In this document: positions 14,168 to 21,697 of the stretch, one piece after another
Position numbering within the stretch: position 1 is the first letter of the stretch
Layout: every line of letters begins with the position of its first letter
Origin: CAYOPE01 sp964405805
GTDB lineage: Bacteria; Patescibacteriota; Doudnabacteria; UBA920; O2-02-FULL-48-8
Direction of reading: 5' to 3'
Length of the DNA: 29,368 bases
Assembly (NCBI GenBank): GCA_964405805.1
Contig: CAYOPE010000009.1
Span: forward strand, 1 to 29,368
Notes under the pieces: model-generated
The model's database searches: none
Seen by the model: the letters and a program-made list of their open reading frames with translations, nothing else
What the model was told of the DNA's origin: nothing
Translations under genes and position numbers: made by a program

Positions 14168-14677
14168 ATGGCAAACAATTTTGGAAAAAGAAGGGATTCG
14201 TCATTTGGTATTTGGAAAAAAGACCATGATGATACAGATGTCGATGAAAAAGATCCTCTGATTTGGGGCGCTAATAGTCCAACTCGCGATAAGTTATCTG
14301 AGAACCCAGAAGATGATTTGATTGCTAAAATGGACAGAGAGAGAGCAGGTATTTCAGATGAAGAAGAAGCGAGGGGTTTTGATCACACTTCTGAGCATGC
14401 CAAGATGTTAAGAGGGATTGCAGATATTTCCGGCGAGGAAGGCGAAGAAGATGATCAGGTTAAACGGGGAGATGTGTATTTTAAAGGAAAGGCCGCCGCA
14501 AATGTAGGAAAAATTCATCAGAGCGGTAGGGCTGATCTTTCTCCTGCAGAAAGACTACAACATGATATTGGGAAAGACGAGAGGCTAAACAGAGAATACA
14601 GAAAAAGACATCTCTCTAACGCGCAAATCGGTCGCGAAGCTCAAATGCGAAAACACAGAAAATCAAAGCATAAATAA
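14168..14677 (+). CDS. Small hydrophilic charged protein, unknown
   Basis: 169 residues with many Asp, Glu, Lys and Arg (KKDHDDTDVDEKD; ISGEEGEEDDQVKRGD) and a strongly basic C terminus (REAQMRKHRKSKHK). No signal peptide, membrane segment or recognised domain; probably largely disordered. No Shine-Dalgarno sequence lies before ATG 14168, which follows an A/T-rich stretch. It stands alone between a secreted-protein gene and a strong terminator. Confidence 0.65.
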   Translation: MANNFGKRRDSSFGIWKKDHDDTDVDEKDPLIWGANSPTRDKLSENPEDDLIAKMDRERAGISDEEEARGFDHTSEHAKMLRGIADISGEEGEEDDQVKRGDVYFKGKAAANVGKIHQSGRADLSPAERLQHDIGKDERLNREYRKRHLSNAQIGREAQMRKHRKSKHK

Positions 14678-14680
14678 TAA

Positions 14681-14712
14681 CAAAATCCCGACGATGAGGC
14701 GGGATTTTGTTT
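14681..14712. terminator. Intrinsic terminator, 10-bp stem
   Basis: CAAAATCCCG (14681-14690) pairs with CGGGATTTTG (14700-14709) and runs into TTTA. The stem has A-run and T-run arms, so it can act in both directions. Confidence 0.85.
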
Positions 14713-14740
14713 ATGCAACCCTGGACTTGATTCAGGGTCT

Positions 14741-14770
14741 AAAGAAAAGATCCTGACTTTCGTCAGGATT
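14741..14770 (-). terminator. Intrinsic terminator of the rpsF-ssb-rpsR-efp cluster
   Basis: On the minus strand AATCCTGAC-GAAA-GTCAGGAT is followed by CTTTTCTTT. The GAAA tetraloop and T-rich tail fit a terminator just after efp. Confidence 0.8.
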
Positions 14771-14780
14771 GCGACAGTTG

Positions 14781-15353
14781 TTACTGGCTGGCTCTTTCCA
14801 CATAGTCTCCAGATTGAGTGTTGACGCGGACGACATCGCCTTCTTTGATAAAGAGCGGAACATTGACCACATAGCCAGTTTCCAGTGTCGCAGGCTTAGT
14901 GCCACCGGTGGCTGTATCACCTTTGACTCCTGGCGCTGTTTCTGTGACTTTCAGATCCATTTTGATTGGCAGATCCAGGGCGATCGGGCGGTCTTCGAAA
15001 AACATAATCGTAGTGTCAGCTCCTTCTTTCAGAAATTTGATCTGATCTTCGACGATCACTTTTGGCACGACGATGGTCTCGAAGCTTTCTGGATCCATAA
15101 AGTGTGCGCCTTCATCATCTGCGTAAAGATATTGGCATTTTCGTTTGGCTACATCTGCCTCGTCAATTTTTTCACCATACTTGAACGAGTATTCCATGAC
15201 TTTACCAGTCATGAGATTGCGAAGCTTGGCCTGGATCACTGGTTTTCTCTGCGCGGTACGCATAAAATTCGACCAGATGATCTGGTATGGTTCGTTGTTG
15301 TATTTGATAATTTGTCCAGTGCCTTTGAGATCAGAAAAATCGAGAACTGCCAT
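14781..15353 (-). CDS. efp: Elongation factor P
   Basis: 190 residues, normal length. It has the KOW-like domain I (KGTGQIIKYNNEPYQIIWSN), two OB-fold domains and the EF-P signature in domain III (ALDLPIKMDLKVTETAPGVK; TGYVVNVPLFIKEGD). EF-P binds between the P and E sites and relieves ribosome stalling at proline runs. The domain I tip reads RTAQRKPVIQ, where most bacteria have KPGKGxA; the Lys at about 37 or the Arg before it would be the tip residue. No modification enzyme gene is seen here. It is the last gene of a cluster with rpsF, ssb and rpsR, separated from rpsR by a repetitive 67-nt spacer. Confidence 0.93.
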   Translation of the reverse strand: MAVLDFSDLKGTGQIIKYNNEPYQIIWSNFMRTAQRKPVIQAKLRNLMTGKVMEYSFKYGEKIDEADVAKRKCQYLYADDEGAHFMDPESFETIVVPKVIVEDQIKFLKEGADTTIMFFEDRPIALDLPIKMDLKVTETAPGVKGDTATGGTKPATLETGYVVNVPLFIKEGDVVRVNTQSGDYVERASQ

Positions 15354-15359
15354 GTTAGT

Positions 15360-15420
15360 TAAGGTTTCAGGTTGCAGGTTTCAGGGTTCAGGAAACTGTA
15401 CCCTGTCCCCTGTAACCCGG
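15360..15420. repeat. Low-complexity spacer repeat between rpsR and efp
   Basis: Reiterated CAGGTTTCAGG/GGTTTCAGGTTGCAGG followed by CCCTGTCCCCTGTAACCC, which can pair partly with the first part. Repeats of this wording are common between Patescibacteria genes; no function is assigned. Confidence 0.5.
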
Positions 15421-15642
15421 TTAAGAACTTACGAATGGCAACAATGCCATGTGGCGAGCGCGTTTAAGGGCTTGAGAGACCATGCGCTGATGCTTGGCGC
15501 ATGTGCCGGTCTTGGTCGAAGACATAATTTTTGCATGCGGACTCATAAAGCGGCGCAGGAACTGCGTATCTTTGTAGTCGATGTATGAAATCTTTTCTGT
15601 GCAGAAAAGACAGGGTTTCCGAATATTAGTTGGTGCTGGCAT
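15421..15642 (-). CDS. rpsR: Small ribosomal subunit protein bS18
   Basis: 73 residues. CLFCTEKISYIDYKDTQFLR and KIMSSTKTGTCAKHQRMVSQ are the conserved S18 segments (the S6 contact and the RNA-binding helix), and the end ALKRARHMALLPFVSS is the family's usual close. The Cys pairs (CLFC and C-x2-H) are the zinc-binding form. S18 pairs with bS6 in the platform of the 30S subunit. It lies in the usual order rpsF-ssb-rpsR, 13 nt after ssb. Confidence 0.95.
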   Translation of the reverse strand: MPAPTNIRKPCLFCTEKISYIDYKDTQFLRRFMSPHAKIMSSTKTGTCAKHQRMVSQALKRARHMALLPFVSS

Positions 15643-15655
15643 AATTAGTAATTAA

Positions 15656-16099
15656 TTAGAATGGAATGTCATCGTTATCGATTTGGATTTCTGGAAGCTC
15701 GGACTTTGGCTCGGGTTGCTCTGCCATAGCTGGCTGTGAAGTTAGTGGTGCAGGGGAGCCAGACTGACCGCTTGGGCGTCCCAGCATGATCATGCTGTCA
15801 GCTACGATTTCTGTGCGGTAGTTTTTTTTGCCATCCTGTCCTTCCCAGCTTCTGGTTTGCAGTCGGCCTTCGATGTAGACTTGCGAGCCTTTGCGCAGAT
15901 ATTGCTCAGCTACTCCTGCGAGTCCTCGCCACATCACGACGTTGTGAAATTCAGTCTGTTCTTTCTTTTGACCTGACTGATCTGTCCAAGTAAATCCAGT
16001 AGCTACTCCGAAAGATGCGACCTTGGCACCATTGGGAGTGGTTCTGACTTCTGGGTCGCGAGTGAGGCGCCCTATAATCATAGCTTTGTTTAGATCCAT
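15656..16099 (-). CDS. ssb: Single-stranded DNA-binding protein
   Basis: 147 residues. MDLNKAMIIGRLTRDPEVRT and FHNVVMWRGLAGVAEQYLRK are the OB-fold core of bacterial SSB, the linker is rich in Pro, Ser and Gln, and the acidic tail ends in DNDDIPF, the tip that binds partner proteins. It coats single-stranded DNA in replication and repair. It begins 1 nt after the rpsF stop, so the two are coupled. Confidence 0.95.
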   Translation of the reverse strand: MDLNKAMIIGRLTRDPEVRTTPNGAKVASFGVATGFTWTDQSGQKKEQTEFHNVVMWRGLAGVAEQYLRKGSQVYIEGRLQTRSWEGQDGKKNYRTEIVADSMIMLGRPSGQSGSPAPLTSQPAMAEQPEPKSELPEIQIDNDDIPF

Positions 16100-16100
16100 A

Positions 16101-16553
16101 TTATTTGGCTAAGTCTTCTGATTCCAAAGCTTTGGCAATTTGCTGCTCAAGCTCTGTGTCAGACATTTTTACTTCAGCAGGAGCTGCTTCGGCCTTCACA
16201 GCTTGCGGTTTGCGATTCGCACGCATCTTGTCCTGGATCTTTTTGTCCTTGATGGCTCGGCGGTCCTGTTCTTCGACGTTGACGATTAGATATCTGATAA
16301 TCGGTTCCATAGAACGCAGCTTGTTGTCGAGTCCCTGGAGCTTGGATCCTTCTAAGTTAAAAGTTTCTAAAACATAAAAACCGTTCCGGGTTTTCGAAAT
16401 TGGATAAGCCAATTTTTTCTTACCCATCATTTCCTGGGCAAGAAGAGTGCTGCCATTGTCAGTGAGGAATTTGTCGACCTCGGCTGAAATGGAAGGCACG
16501 TCGTTATCGGAGACGGCTGAAGACAAGATATACATCAGCTCATATTTTGGCAT
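16101..16553 (-). CDS. rpsF: Small ribosomal subunit protein bS6
   Basis: 150 residues. MPKYELMYILSSAVSDNDVP, KKLAYPISKTRNGFYVLETF and EPIIRYLIVNVEEQDRRAIK are the S6 ferredoxin-like fold. The Lys/Ala-rich C-terminal extension (KAEAAPAEVKMSDTELEQQI) goes beyond the usual ~100 residues. S6 binds S18 and 16S rRNA in the 30S subunit. The start codon sits at the base of a small hairpin (ATAGAAAG/CTTTCTAT). Confidence 0.95.
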   Translation of the reverse strand: MPKYELMYILSSAVSDNDVPSISAEVDKFLTDNGSTLLAQEMMGKKKLAYPISKTRNGFYVLETFNLEGSKLQGLDNKLRSMEPIIRYLIVNVEEQDRRAIKDKKIQDKMRANRKPQAVKAEAAPAEVKMSDTELEQQIAKALESEDLAK

Positions 16554-16615
16554 AGAAAGGGTTCTTTCTATCGCCCGGTCAATCGCCGGACGAATATTGC
16601 TTAATATTCAATTGC
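16554..16615 (-). promoter_or_regulatory. rpsF leader with three hairpins
   Basis: On the minus strand: GAATATT/AATATTC, then CGTCCGG/CCGGGCG (7 bp, one G-T pair), then ATAGAAAG-AACC-CTTTCTAT which ends in the AUG. S6:S18-binding autoregulatory leaders with a CCG bulge are known before rpsF in many bacteria; this leader could be one, but the known bulge was not identified with certainty. Confidence 0.45.
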
Positions 16616-16621
16616 CTGCGT

Positions 16622-16650
16622 ATTTTAGCAAGAAAGCGAGGGTTAGTCAA
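16622..16650 (-). promoter_or_regulatory. Promoter of rpsF-ssb-rpsR-efp
   Basis: Minus strand TTGACT (16650-16645), 17-nt spacer, TAAAAT (16627-16622); start predicted near 16615. The -35 box overlaps the stop codon of the upstream PIG-L gene. Confidence 0.75.
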
Positions 16651-17374
16651 CCTGCCTGCCGGCAGGCAGGGCCATTTTTATGACCTCGAAACATTCTTGT
16701 TTTAAGAAGATGTCAATGACAAAGTCGGGCAAATATTGGCTTTGGTGAGCTTTGATGGCTTCATGCTTCTGTTTGGCAAAAGGAGTGATATCGATCATGG
16801 CTAACTTTTCATCAGGCACACCTTTTAGGATTTGTGTTTCGAAATGCTGAAGATGAACTCTTCGCGTCCTTTGGTGTTCGTTAAATTTATCAATCTGAGA
16901 CGCTGGCATACTCATGAGCCAAGCTTCTTTTATTTTATGCGTTGCTTGTCTCACTGCAGCTAAGGCTGCTTTTCCCGTGATTATATGGTCTCTATGACCC
17001 GAAACTCCTTCCTCGCCAAACGTTAAAATGATTTCAGGTTTGTATTGATCGATCTTCTGTCGGATTTCCTCGACTAAATCTTCTAATTTTATTTTATCTA
17101 ATCCACCATCAGGATGATCGAAGCACTCTGTGCATTTGCATCGAAGAATATTGCAAGCTTGTAGTAATTCTTTGACTCGAACCCCAGCCATTTGTTCTTC
17201 ATTTAGATTTCTATTTAGCCGATCTGCTCCTTTTTCGCCGCGAGTAACACAGATGACTCCCACGCTTTTGCCTTCCTCAGCCAATTTCAGAGAAGTTCCA
17301 GCCAGCAGAAAAGATTCATCATCAGGATGAGCGATAATTGCTAAGGCGTATAAATTTTTTACAACAACGTTCAT
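16643..17374 (-). CDS. PIG-L/LmbE family deacetylase
   Basis: 243 residues. AIIAHPDDESFLLAGT (residues 13-28) is the family's first zinc and catalytic motif (AHPDD) and GEEGVSGHRDHIITGKAA (near 125) supplies the other zinc His. These zinc enzymes remove acetyl groups from N-acetylated sugars such as GlcNAc-linked molecules; the substrate here is open. The C terminus MALPAGRQVD is encoded by the 20-bp palindrome at 16651-16670, so the last residues are repeat-derived. The start overlaps the ychF stop by 4 nt, suggesting an operon with ychF. Confidence 0.9.
   Translation of the reverse strand: MNVVVKNLYALAIIAHPDDESFLLAGTSLKLAEEGKSVGVICVTRGEKGADRLNRNLNEEQMAGVRVKELLQACNILRCKCTECFDHPDGGLDKIKLEDLVEEIRQKIDQYKPEIILTFGEEGVSGHRDHIITGKAALAAVRQATHKIKEAWLMSMPASQIDKFNEHQRTRRVHLQHFETQILKGVPDEKLAMIDITPFAKQKHEAIKAHQSQYLPDFVIDIFLKQECFEVIKMALPAGRQVD
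16651..16670. repeat. 20-bp perfect palindrome in the 3' end of the deacetylase gene
   Basis: CCTGCCTGCCGGCAGGCAGG is its own reverse complement. The same palindrome, translated as PAGRQ, is seen often in Patescibacteria (from memory). It lies next to the -35 box of the rpsF promoter. Confidence 0.8.
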
Positions 17375-18435
17375 ACATTAAATCTAAAATGGGCCACGTC
17401 GCCGTCTTGCATGACGTATTCCTTGCCTTCTACTCGCAGCCAGCCTTTATCACGAGCACCAGGATAGCCACCTGCTTCTAAAAGTTTATCCCACTGAATG
17501 ACCTCGGCCCGGATAAAGCCTTTTTCAAAGTCTGTATGGATCACTCCTGCTGCTTGTGGCGCTTTGGTTCCTTTGACGATTGTCCAAGCCTTGGACTCTT
17601 TCGGTCCCGCTGTGATGAAAGTGATGAGATTGAGAAGTTTGTAAGCCGCTGCCGCCAGTCGGTCGAGTCCTGATTCTGTGATTCCCAGCTCTTTCATGTA
17701 TTCTTTTTGTTCTTCTGGTGATAATTCTGAGAGTTCTTGCTCGATTTTGATATCAATGGGTAAAAAGTTAGGGTTGAGTGTTGAGGGTTGAGTGTTGAGA
17801 GTCGTGTTCGCCACATATAGTGTAGGCTTCATGGTTAGAAGTGACAATTGGTGAACTAGTCTATGCTCTTCTTCAGTCAGATGGACTGTGCGCGCAAGAT
17901 TTCCAGCTTCGAGTGCAGTTTTAATTTTTTCTAGAGCCGCTTTGAGCATTACGGCTTCCTTATCACCAGACTTCACGTCTCGATGCAGGCTCTCTAGTCG
18001 CTTGTTTACAGTATTCAGATCTGCCAGCATCAGCTCAAGGTTGATTACCTCGATGTCGCGTGAAGGGTCGATGGATCCATCAACGTGAATGATTTCGTCA
18101 TTCTTAAAAAATCGCACGACCTGGACTATGGCATCGACTTCGCGAATGTGTGAGAGGAATTTATTGCCCAGGCCTGCGCCTTCAGCAGCGCCTTTGACAA
18201 GTCCTGCGATATCCACGAATTCAATGCTGGTTGGCACCACTTTTTCGGATTTTTCAAGTGTTGCAAGTTTGGCAAGTCGCTCATCAGGCACCGCGATCAC
18301 CCCGACATTGGGATCAATCGTAGTAAACGGAAAATTAGAGGCAGCTGCCTGCTGTTTGGTGAGAGCGTTAAATAGAGTTGATTTGCCGACATTGGGAAGA
18401 CCAACGATTCCGATAGAGCGAGTTGAACTGGACAT
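17371..18435 (-). CDS. ychF: Redox-regulated ATPase YchF
   Basis: 354 residues. The G domain starts IGIVGLPNVGKSTLFNALTK (Walker A), with FPFTTIDPNVGVIAVPDERL and VDIAGLVKGAAEGAGLGNKF as the usual switch regions, and ends in a TGS domain (GVIHTDFEKGFIRAEVIQWD). YchF/Ola1 binds ATP rather than GTP and associates with ribosomes. The base-recognition motif normally reads YVANVDE; here it reads YVANTTLNTQPSTLNPN because a 14-nt tandem duplication (17771-17798) lies directly after it. The first codons are overlapped by the 3' end of the serine recombinase gene (18368-18435). It forms an operon with the PIG-L gene. Confidence 0.93.
   Translation of the reverse strand: MSSSTRSIGIVGLPNVGKSTLFNALTKQQAAASNFPFTTIDPNVGVIAVPDERLAKLATLEKSEKVVPTSIEFVDIAGLVKGAAEGAGLGNKFLSHIREVDAIVQVVRFFKNDEIIHVDGSIDPSRDIEVINLELMLADLNTVNKRLESLHRDVKSGDKEAVMLKAALEKIKTALEAGNLARTVHLTEEEHRLVHQLSLLTMKPTLYVANTTLNTQPSTLNPNFLPIDIKIEQELSELSPEEQKEYMKELGITESGLDRLAAAAYKLLNLITFITAGPKESKAWTIVKGTKAPQAAGVIHTDFEKGFIRAEVIQWDKLLEAGGYPGARDKGWLRVEGKEYVMQDGDVAHFRFNV
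17771..17798. repeat. Tandem 14-nt duplication inside ychF
   Basis: GGGTTGAGTGTTGA occurs twice in a row on the plus strand (four related heptamers). It is translated on the minus strand within LNTQPSTLNP after the nucleotide-base motif. Confidence 0.85.
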
Positions 18436-20008
18436 TTGAATTAGTGATTGGCACGAAGCCGATTACTTGTAATTGTTTCTGTGTTGCGATAACCTTCTCG
18501 ACGGTATTGAGTATTATCTCTCTTTTGGCTTGGAATTTCAAGTCTGCTAATTTCTTCCTCGCCTTCTCTGCAAATTCTTCCATCTGTTTTTTGTTTGGTG
18601 CTTCTAATTGGACTTGGTTAGCTTCGCTCGTGGTATTTGCGATTTGAGTTTGAAGGTTTATCTTTTGCTCTTGTAAGGGAGTGAGATAATCTTTGAGCTG
18701 ATTCAGATTGAATACCCCTGCTCCGTATCCTTTATTGTATCGCTCTATTTGTTTGTTTACTTTGTTCAGCTCCTTTTTAATGGCCTCGACATCAATGGAA
18801 GCGGATTTGGCTTTGGTTTGTCTGCCCTTAAACCAGCGTTCTACCTGTTCGGCCATTAGTTGAGGAGAGTTCATCAATCCTGAAATTTTTTGCCAAACGA
18901 GTTTATCAGCGAGAACAGCATTAACACCTTTTTCTTCACACTTGGCTGGAAGAGGGAAGTTTGAAATTCTATCATCACAGCGATAGTAGCGATTAGGTTT
19001 ATTGTAATATCCTTCTCCGTGTCTGCGTTTGCCGCAATCGCAATATATTTTACCAGCTAGGAGATATTCATTTTTTCTGTTTCGCTGGCAAAGCTCGAAA
19101 TTCAGCTTTAATCTTTTTCCAGCTCTTTCAAACAAATCTGGCTCGATTATTGCTGGGATAGGGATTATTATCCATTCTTCCTTTGGCCTTAGTTTGCGAC
19201 TGGTCTTCCTTGTCTTCTTATATTTTTCGTTTTTGAGTGGCTTTTTAGGAACAACGGCGTAAGAAGCGGCATAATGTGCTTCGCCTATGTAACCTCGATG
19301 ACGAAGCATAGTGCTTAAGGTGCTCGTATTCCAAACACCCCGTTTACTTCTTTGAGGTTTGATACCAAGTTGTTGTAATTTCTTCACGATAGTCCGAAGT
19401 GTAAGTCCTAAATCACCAACCCAGTGAAAAATCAATTTAACAACCCTTGCTTCTATTGGGTTGATTTCATAGTAACCGTGTATCTTATCTTGCTTCGGAA
19501 TATAGTTATAACCGTATAAAGGTTTGGTTGTTAAAATATGGCCTTCTTTAACTTTTCGAAGTTTGCCTAACCTAAATCTTTCGGTTATTTTAACTCTTTC
19601 CCATTCATTAAATATGCCTCGCATACCCATCATTACTTTTTCTTCCGCATTTTTTGGTGCTGTAACAGTAACAAATATTACTTCAATACCAGCCTCTCGT
19701 AGCTCATCCATCACCAATTCCTGATACGAATATCGGCGAGCCAAGCGGTCAGGGTCGTAGATAAGGATGGCTTCCCAAACCCTATTTTTGCTTTTTGCAT
19801 CAAGACGCAATCTATCAAGGTCTGGGCGTTCCAGAATATCGCCGCTCCAATCGTCATCTTTATACTCTTCCACGATACGCCAGTTGTTCTTTTCGGCAAC
19901 TTCACCGAAAACCATTAACTGATTTTTAATCGTCTGTTCTTCCTCGTCTTGGTTTTTAGACACACGAGAATAAGTGGCAATAAGTTTTATTGGTTTGTCT
20001 GAGGTCAT
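18368..20008 (-). CDS. Large serine recombinase (integrase)
   Basis: 546 residues. The N-terminal catalytic domain starts KLIATYSRVSKNQDEEEQTI, with the nucleophile Ser17 in YSRVS, and has ILIYDPDRLARRYSYQELVM with the supporting Arg residues. A recombinase domain follows (residues ~165-290: YGYNYIPKQDK; GVWNTSTLSTMLRHRGYIGE), then a zinc ribbon (IYCDCGKRRHGEGYYNKPNR and RCDD...C) and a coiled coil (~400-480), the layout of phage and ICE integrases. It would insert and excise the element by site-specific recombination. Its last 22 codons run into the 5' end of ychF in another frame, as expected if the attachment site is at the start of ychF. The start overlaps the small HTH gene by 4 nt (ATGA). 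Confidence 0.9.
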   Translation of the reverse strand: MTSDKPIKLIATYSRVSKNQDEEEQTIKNQLMVFGEVAEKNNWRIVEEYKDDDWSGDILERPDLDRLRLDAKSKNRVWEAILIYDPDRLARRYSYQELVMDELREAGIEVIFVTVTAPKNAEEKVMMGMRGIFNEWERVKITERFRLGKLRKVKEGHILTTKPLYGYNYIPKQDKIHGYYEINPIEARVVKLIFHWVGDLGLTLRTIVKKLQQLGIKPQRSKRGVWNTSTLSTMLRHRGYIGEAHYAASYAVVPKKPLKNEKYKKTRKTSRKLRPKEEWIIIPIPAIIEPDLFERAGKRLKLNFELCQRNRKNEYLLAGKIYCDCGKRRHGEGYYNKPNRYYRCDDRISNFPLPAKCEEKGVNAVLADKLVWQKISGLMNSPQLMAEQVERWFKGRQTKAKSASIDVEAIKKELNKVNKQIERYNKGYGAGVFNLNQLKDYLTPLQEQKINLQTQIANTTSEANQVQLEAPNKKQMEEFAEKARKKLADLKFQAKREIILNTVEKVIATQKQLQVIGFVPITNSNVQFNSLYRNRWSSQCRQINSI

Positions 20009-20184
20009 TTGATTTTGTGTTTCTTTAAGAATTTGTCTAATTCGACTTTTGGGATGCGAAGCAGGGAAGTTGTGCCATCGCCCAGCTTGTAGCCTTTTAA
20101 TGAGCCATTTTTAAGCCAACGCATTATAGTGCGTGGATGAACCCTTAGTTCTTTGGCGACTTCTTGTAGTGTTAGAAATTCCAT
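20005..20184 (-). CDS. Excisionase-like HTH protein
   Basis: 59 residues: MEFLTLQEVAKELRVHPRTI then MRWLKNGSLKGYKLGDG. This is the helix-turn-helix_17/MerR-like excisionase family, with the RVHPRTIMRWLKNGS turn and recognition helix followed by a short wing. These small proteins often steer integrase towards excision. It is translationally coupled to the serine recombinase (ATGA overlap) and begins 2 nt after the 55-residue gene. Confidence 0.85.
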   Translation of the reverse strand: MEFLTLQEVAKELRVHPRTIMRWLKNGSLKGYKLGDGTTSLLRIPKVELDKFLKKHKIK

Positions 20185-20186
20185 AA

Positions 20187-20354
20187 TTATTTGATAACAG
20201 CAAATCTTTCTACGCCTTCACCTAAAATTACGATTTCATCGCCAGTTTTCAGGTCATATATGCTTACTTGGTTTTTTTCGAGCAAAGAATTATCGCCCGT
20301 GTTTACATATTCGGTGTAAACCTTTGGATAAACAATTACATAGTTTGTATCCAT
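20187..20354 (-). CDS. Small protein, unknown (55 aa)
   Basis: MDTNYVIVYPKVYTEYVNTG then DNSLLEKNQVSIYDLKTGDE and EIVILGEGVERFAVIK. Probably a small beta-rich domain: KTGDEIVILGEG resembles a beta hairpin as in AbrB- or SH3-like folds, but no family is recognised. It has a promoter with TTGACA and TATAAT upstream and sits tightly before the HTH and integrase genes, so it may be part of the integration control unit. Confidence 0.6.
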   Translation of the reverse strand: MDTNYVIVYPKVYTEYVNTGDNSLLEKNQVSIYDLKTGDEIVILGEGVERFAVIK

Positions 20355-20380
20355 ATTTGTTAGTTTAATAGCTTATTTAT

Positions 20381-20408
20381 ATTATACACAGTTGTCATTA
20401 GATGTCAA
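20381..20408 (-). promoter_or_regulatory. Promoter of the small gene-HTH-serine recombinase operon
   Basis: Minus strand TTGACA (20408-20403), 16-nt spacer, TATAAT (20386-20381); start near 20374, about 20 nt before the ATG at 20354. The -35 box lies in the coding end of the next upstream small gene. Confidence 0.75.
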
Positions 20409-20534
20409 ATCGGCCTGTTTCTTTAAGGTTTCTTCAAATAAAATGTCAAAAGCATTATTGAGTTTAATTAAATCAATATTTTCGGTAGGCTGATATATTA
20501 TTTGAATTTTTTTTACTCCTCGAATATTCTGCAT
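20382..20534 (-). CDS. Small protein, unknown (50 aa)
   Basis: MQNIRGVKKIQIIYQPTENI then DLIKLNNAFDILFEETLKKQ. Predicted strand followed by an amphipathic helix; no family recognised. It begins 10 nt after the tyrosine recombinase stop with no clear ribosome binding site, and its end contains the promoter of the following operon. Position between two recombinases suggests it belongs to the element. Confidence 0.5.
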   Translation of the reverse strand: MQNIRGVKKIQIIYQPTENIDLIKLNNAFDILFEETLKKQADLTSNDNCV

Positions 20535-20544
20535 TATGCTAAAA

Positions 20545-21651
20545 TTATTTCCTACTTAGCTTCACGTTATTTTCTCTAAATATTTGTTGGATTATTTCCA
20601 CATTGACATCATCTTCATCGGTTTGGCCGATACTCTTAACTTTCTTTTCTACTTCGTCATCTGGCAGGGCAGCGTAATCAAACATTGTGGTTGCCATATT
20701 CTCGTGGCCTAAGTTCTGACTAACCGCTTTGAACTGCGCCGGAGTTTTACAAAGCTCAAGAGCTATTTTGGTTGCAGTATGGCGAAAAGCGTGTGGAGAA
20801 AAATATTCAAGGTCAGCCGCTTCAAATCGTTTTTTGAAAACCAGTCGAATGCCTCCAGTGGTAGACCAAAATCGTCGTTCAATATTATCTCCAACAAATG
20901 AATGGCTATTATCGCCTTCGTGTTCGTTTTTTGTTGCAGGGAAAAGTGGGTCTGCATCGGTAAATAATTTTTCTTTTTTTAAGTAATCAACCCAATCCTT
21001 AATAATGTCCCAAAATGTTGGTTCGAAATGGAATAGAGTTGTAAGAATATCTTTAGAGAATTTAGTTTTAACCCCACGCTCAGGGTCTTGATGAACTTGA
21101 CCTTTCTCAACATTAAGGCAGCCGAGAGGAAGCGTAATAATGGCTTCGTCTCGCATAGCGGAAAGAAGAGTAAAACAAATCAAGGCCTTGTCCCGTCGGT
21201 CAATTTCAGTTTTGGTCTTAATCGAATTGACCAACTTTTTAATAATTTCTAGAGTTGGGTAGCGTCTTCGAGCAGTATTTAAGGCTATTTTCGTTTGTTT
21301 TTTATCCAATTGCAGATAAGCGACATCATTTAAGGAAATTTTGGACTTATAGCCAGCTTGTGCAGTTAACCACTTAAAAAATTCGTTAAGACTAATCAGA
21401 TAATGGTGGCAGGTGGTCAGTTTAATTGGCTTGTTGGTATTAGTATTTTTCCGTTCCAAAAGCCATTTCTTAAACTCTTTGATAGTTTCCGTATTAAAAG
21501 TCTTATAATCTTCAGCGTGAGTAAAGTCATCCCATAGCGTGATTGAACGCTCAACTTTTTCAATACTGCTATTCGAAAGGCCGTCAGCTTCCTTTAGCCA
21601 TTCAAAATATTTGCGTTTTATTTGTTCATTATTGAGATTGATTGTTGTCAT
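20545..21651 (-). CDS. Tyrosine recombinase / phage-type integrase
   Basis: 368 residues. An N-terminal SAM-like core-binding domain (~1-125, with TCHHYLISLNEFFKWL) is followed by a catalytic domain. Catalytic residues seen: the Arg of LSAMRDEAIITLPL (~165), HAFRHT (~288, His-x-x-Arg), and the H and Tyr of LGHENMATTMFDYA (Tyr ~326). Such enzymes cut and rejoin DNA through a phosphotyrosine. It is different from the chromosomal dimer-resolving XerC/D in having a long linker (KNEHEGDNSHSFVGDNIERR). It lies head to tail with the serine recombinase module on the same strand. Confidence 0.9.
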   Translation of the reverse strand: MTTINLNNEQIKRKYFEWLKEADGLSNSSIEKVERSITLWDDFTHAEDYKTFNTETIKEFKKWLLERKNTNTNKPIKLTTCHHYLISLNEFFKWLTAQAGYKSKISLNDVAYLQLDKKQTKIALNTARRRYPTLEIIKKLVNSIKTKTEIDRRDKALICFTLLSAMRDEAIITLPLGCLNVEKGQVHQDPERGVKTKFSKDILTTLFHFEPTFWDIIKDWVDYLKKEKLFTDADPLFPATKNEHEGDNSHSFVGDNIERRFWSTTGGIRLVFKKRFEAADLEYFSPHAFRHTATKIALELCKTPAQFKAVSQNLGHENMATTMFDYAALPDDEVEKKVKSIGQTDEDDVNVEIIQQIFRENNVKLSRK

Positions 21652-21697
21652 AGTTTTTCGTAAGCGTAATTAAATGATTAAAGGAGAAGGATAATCG

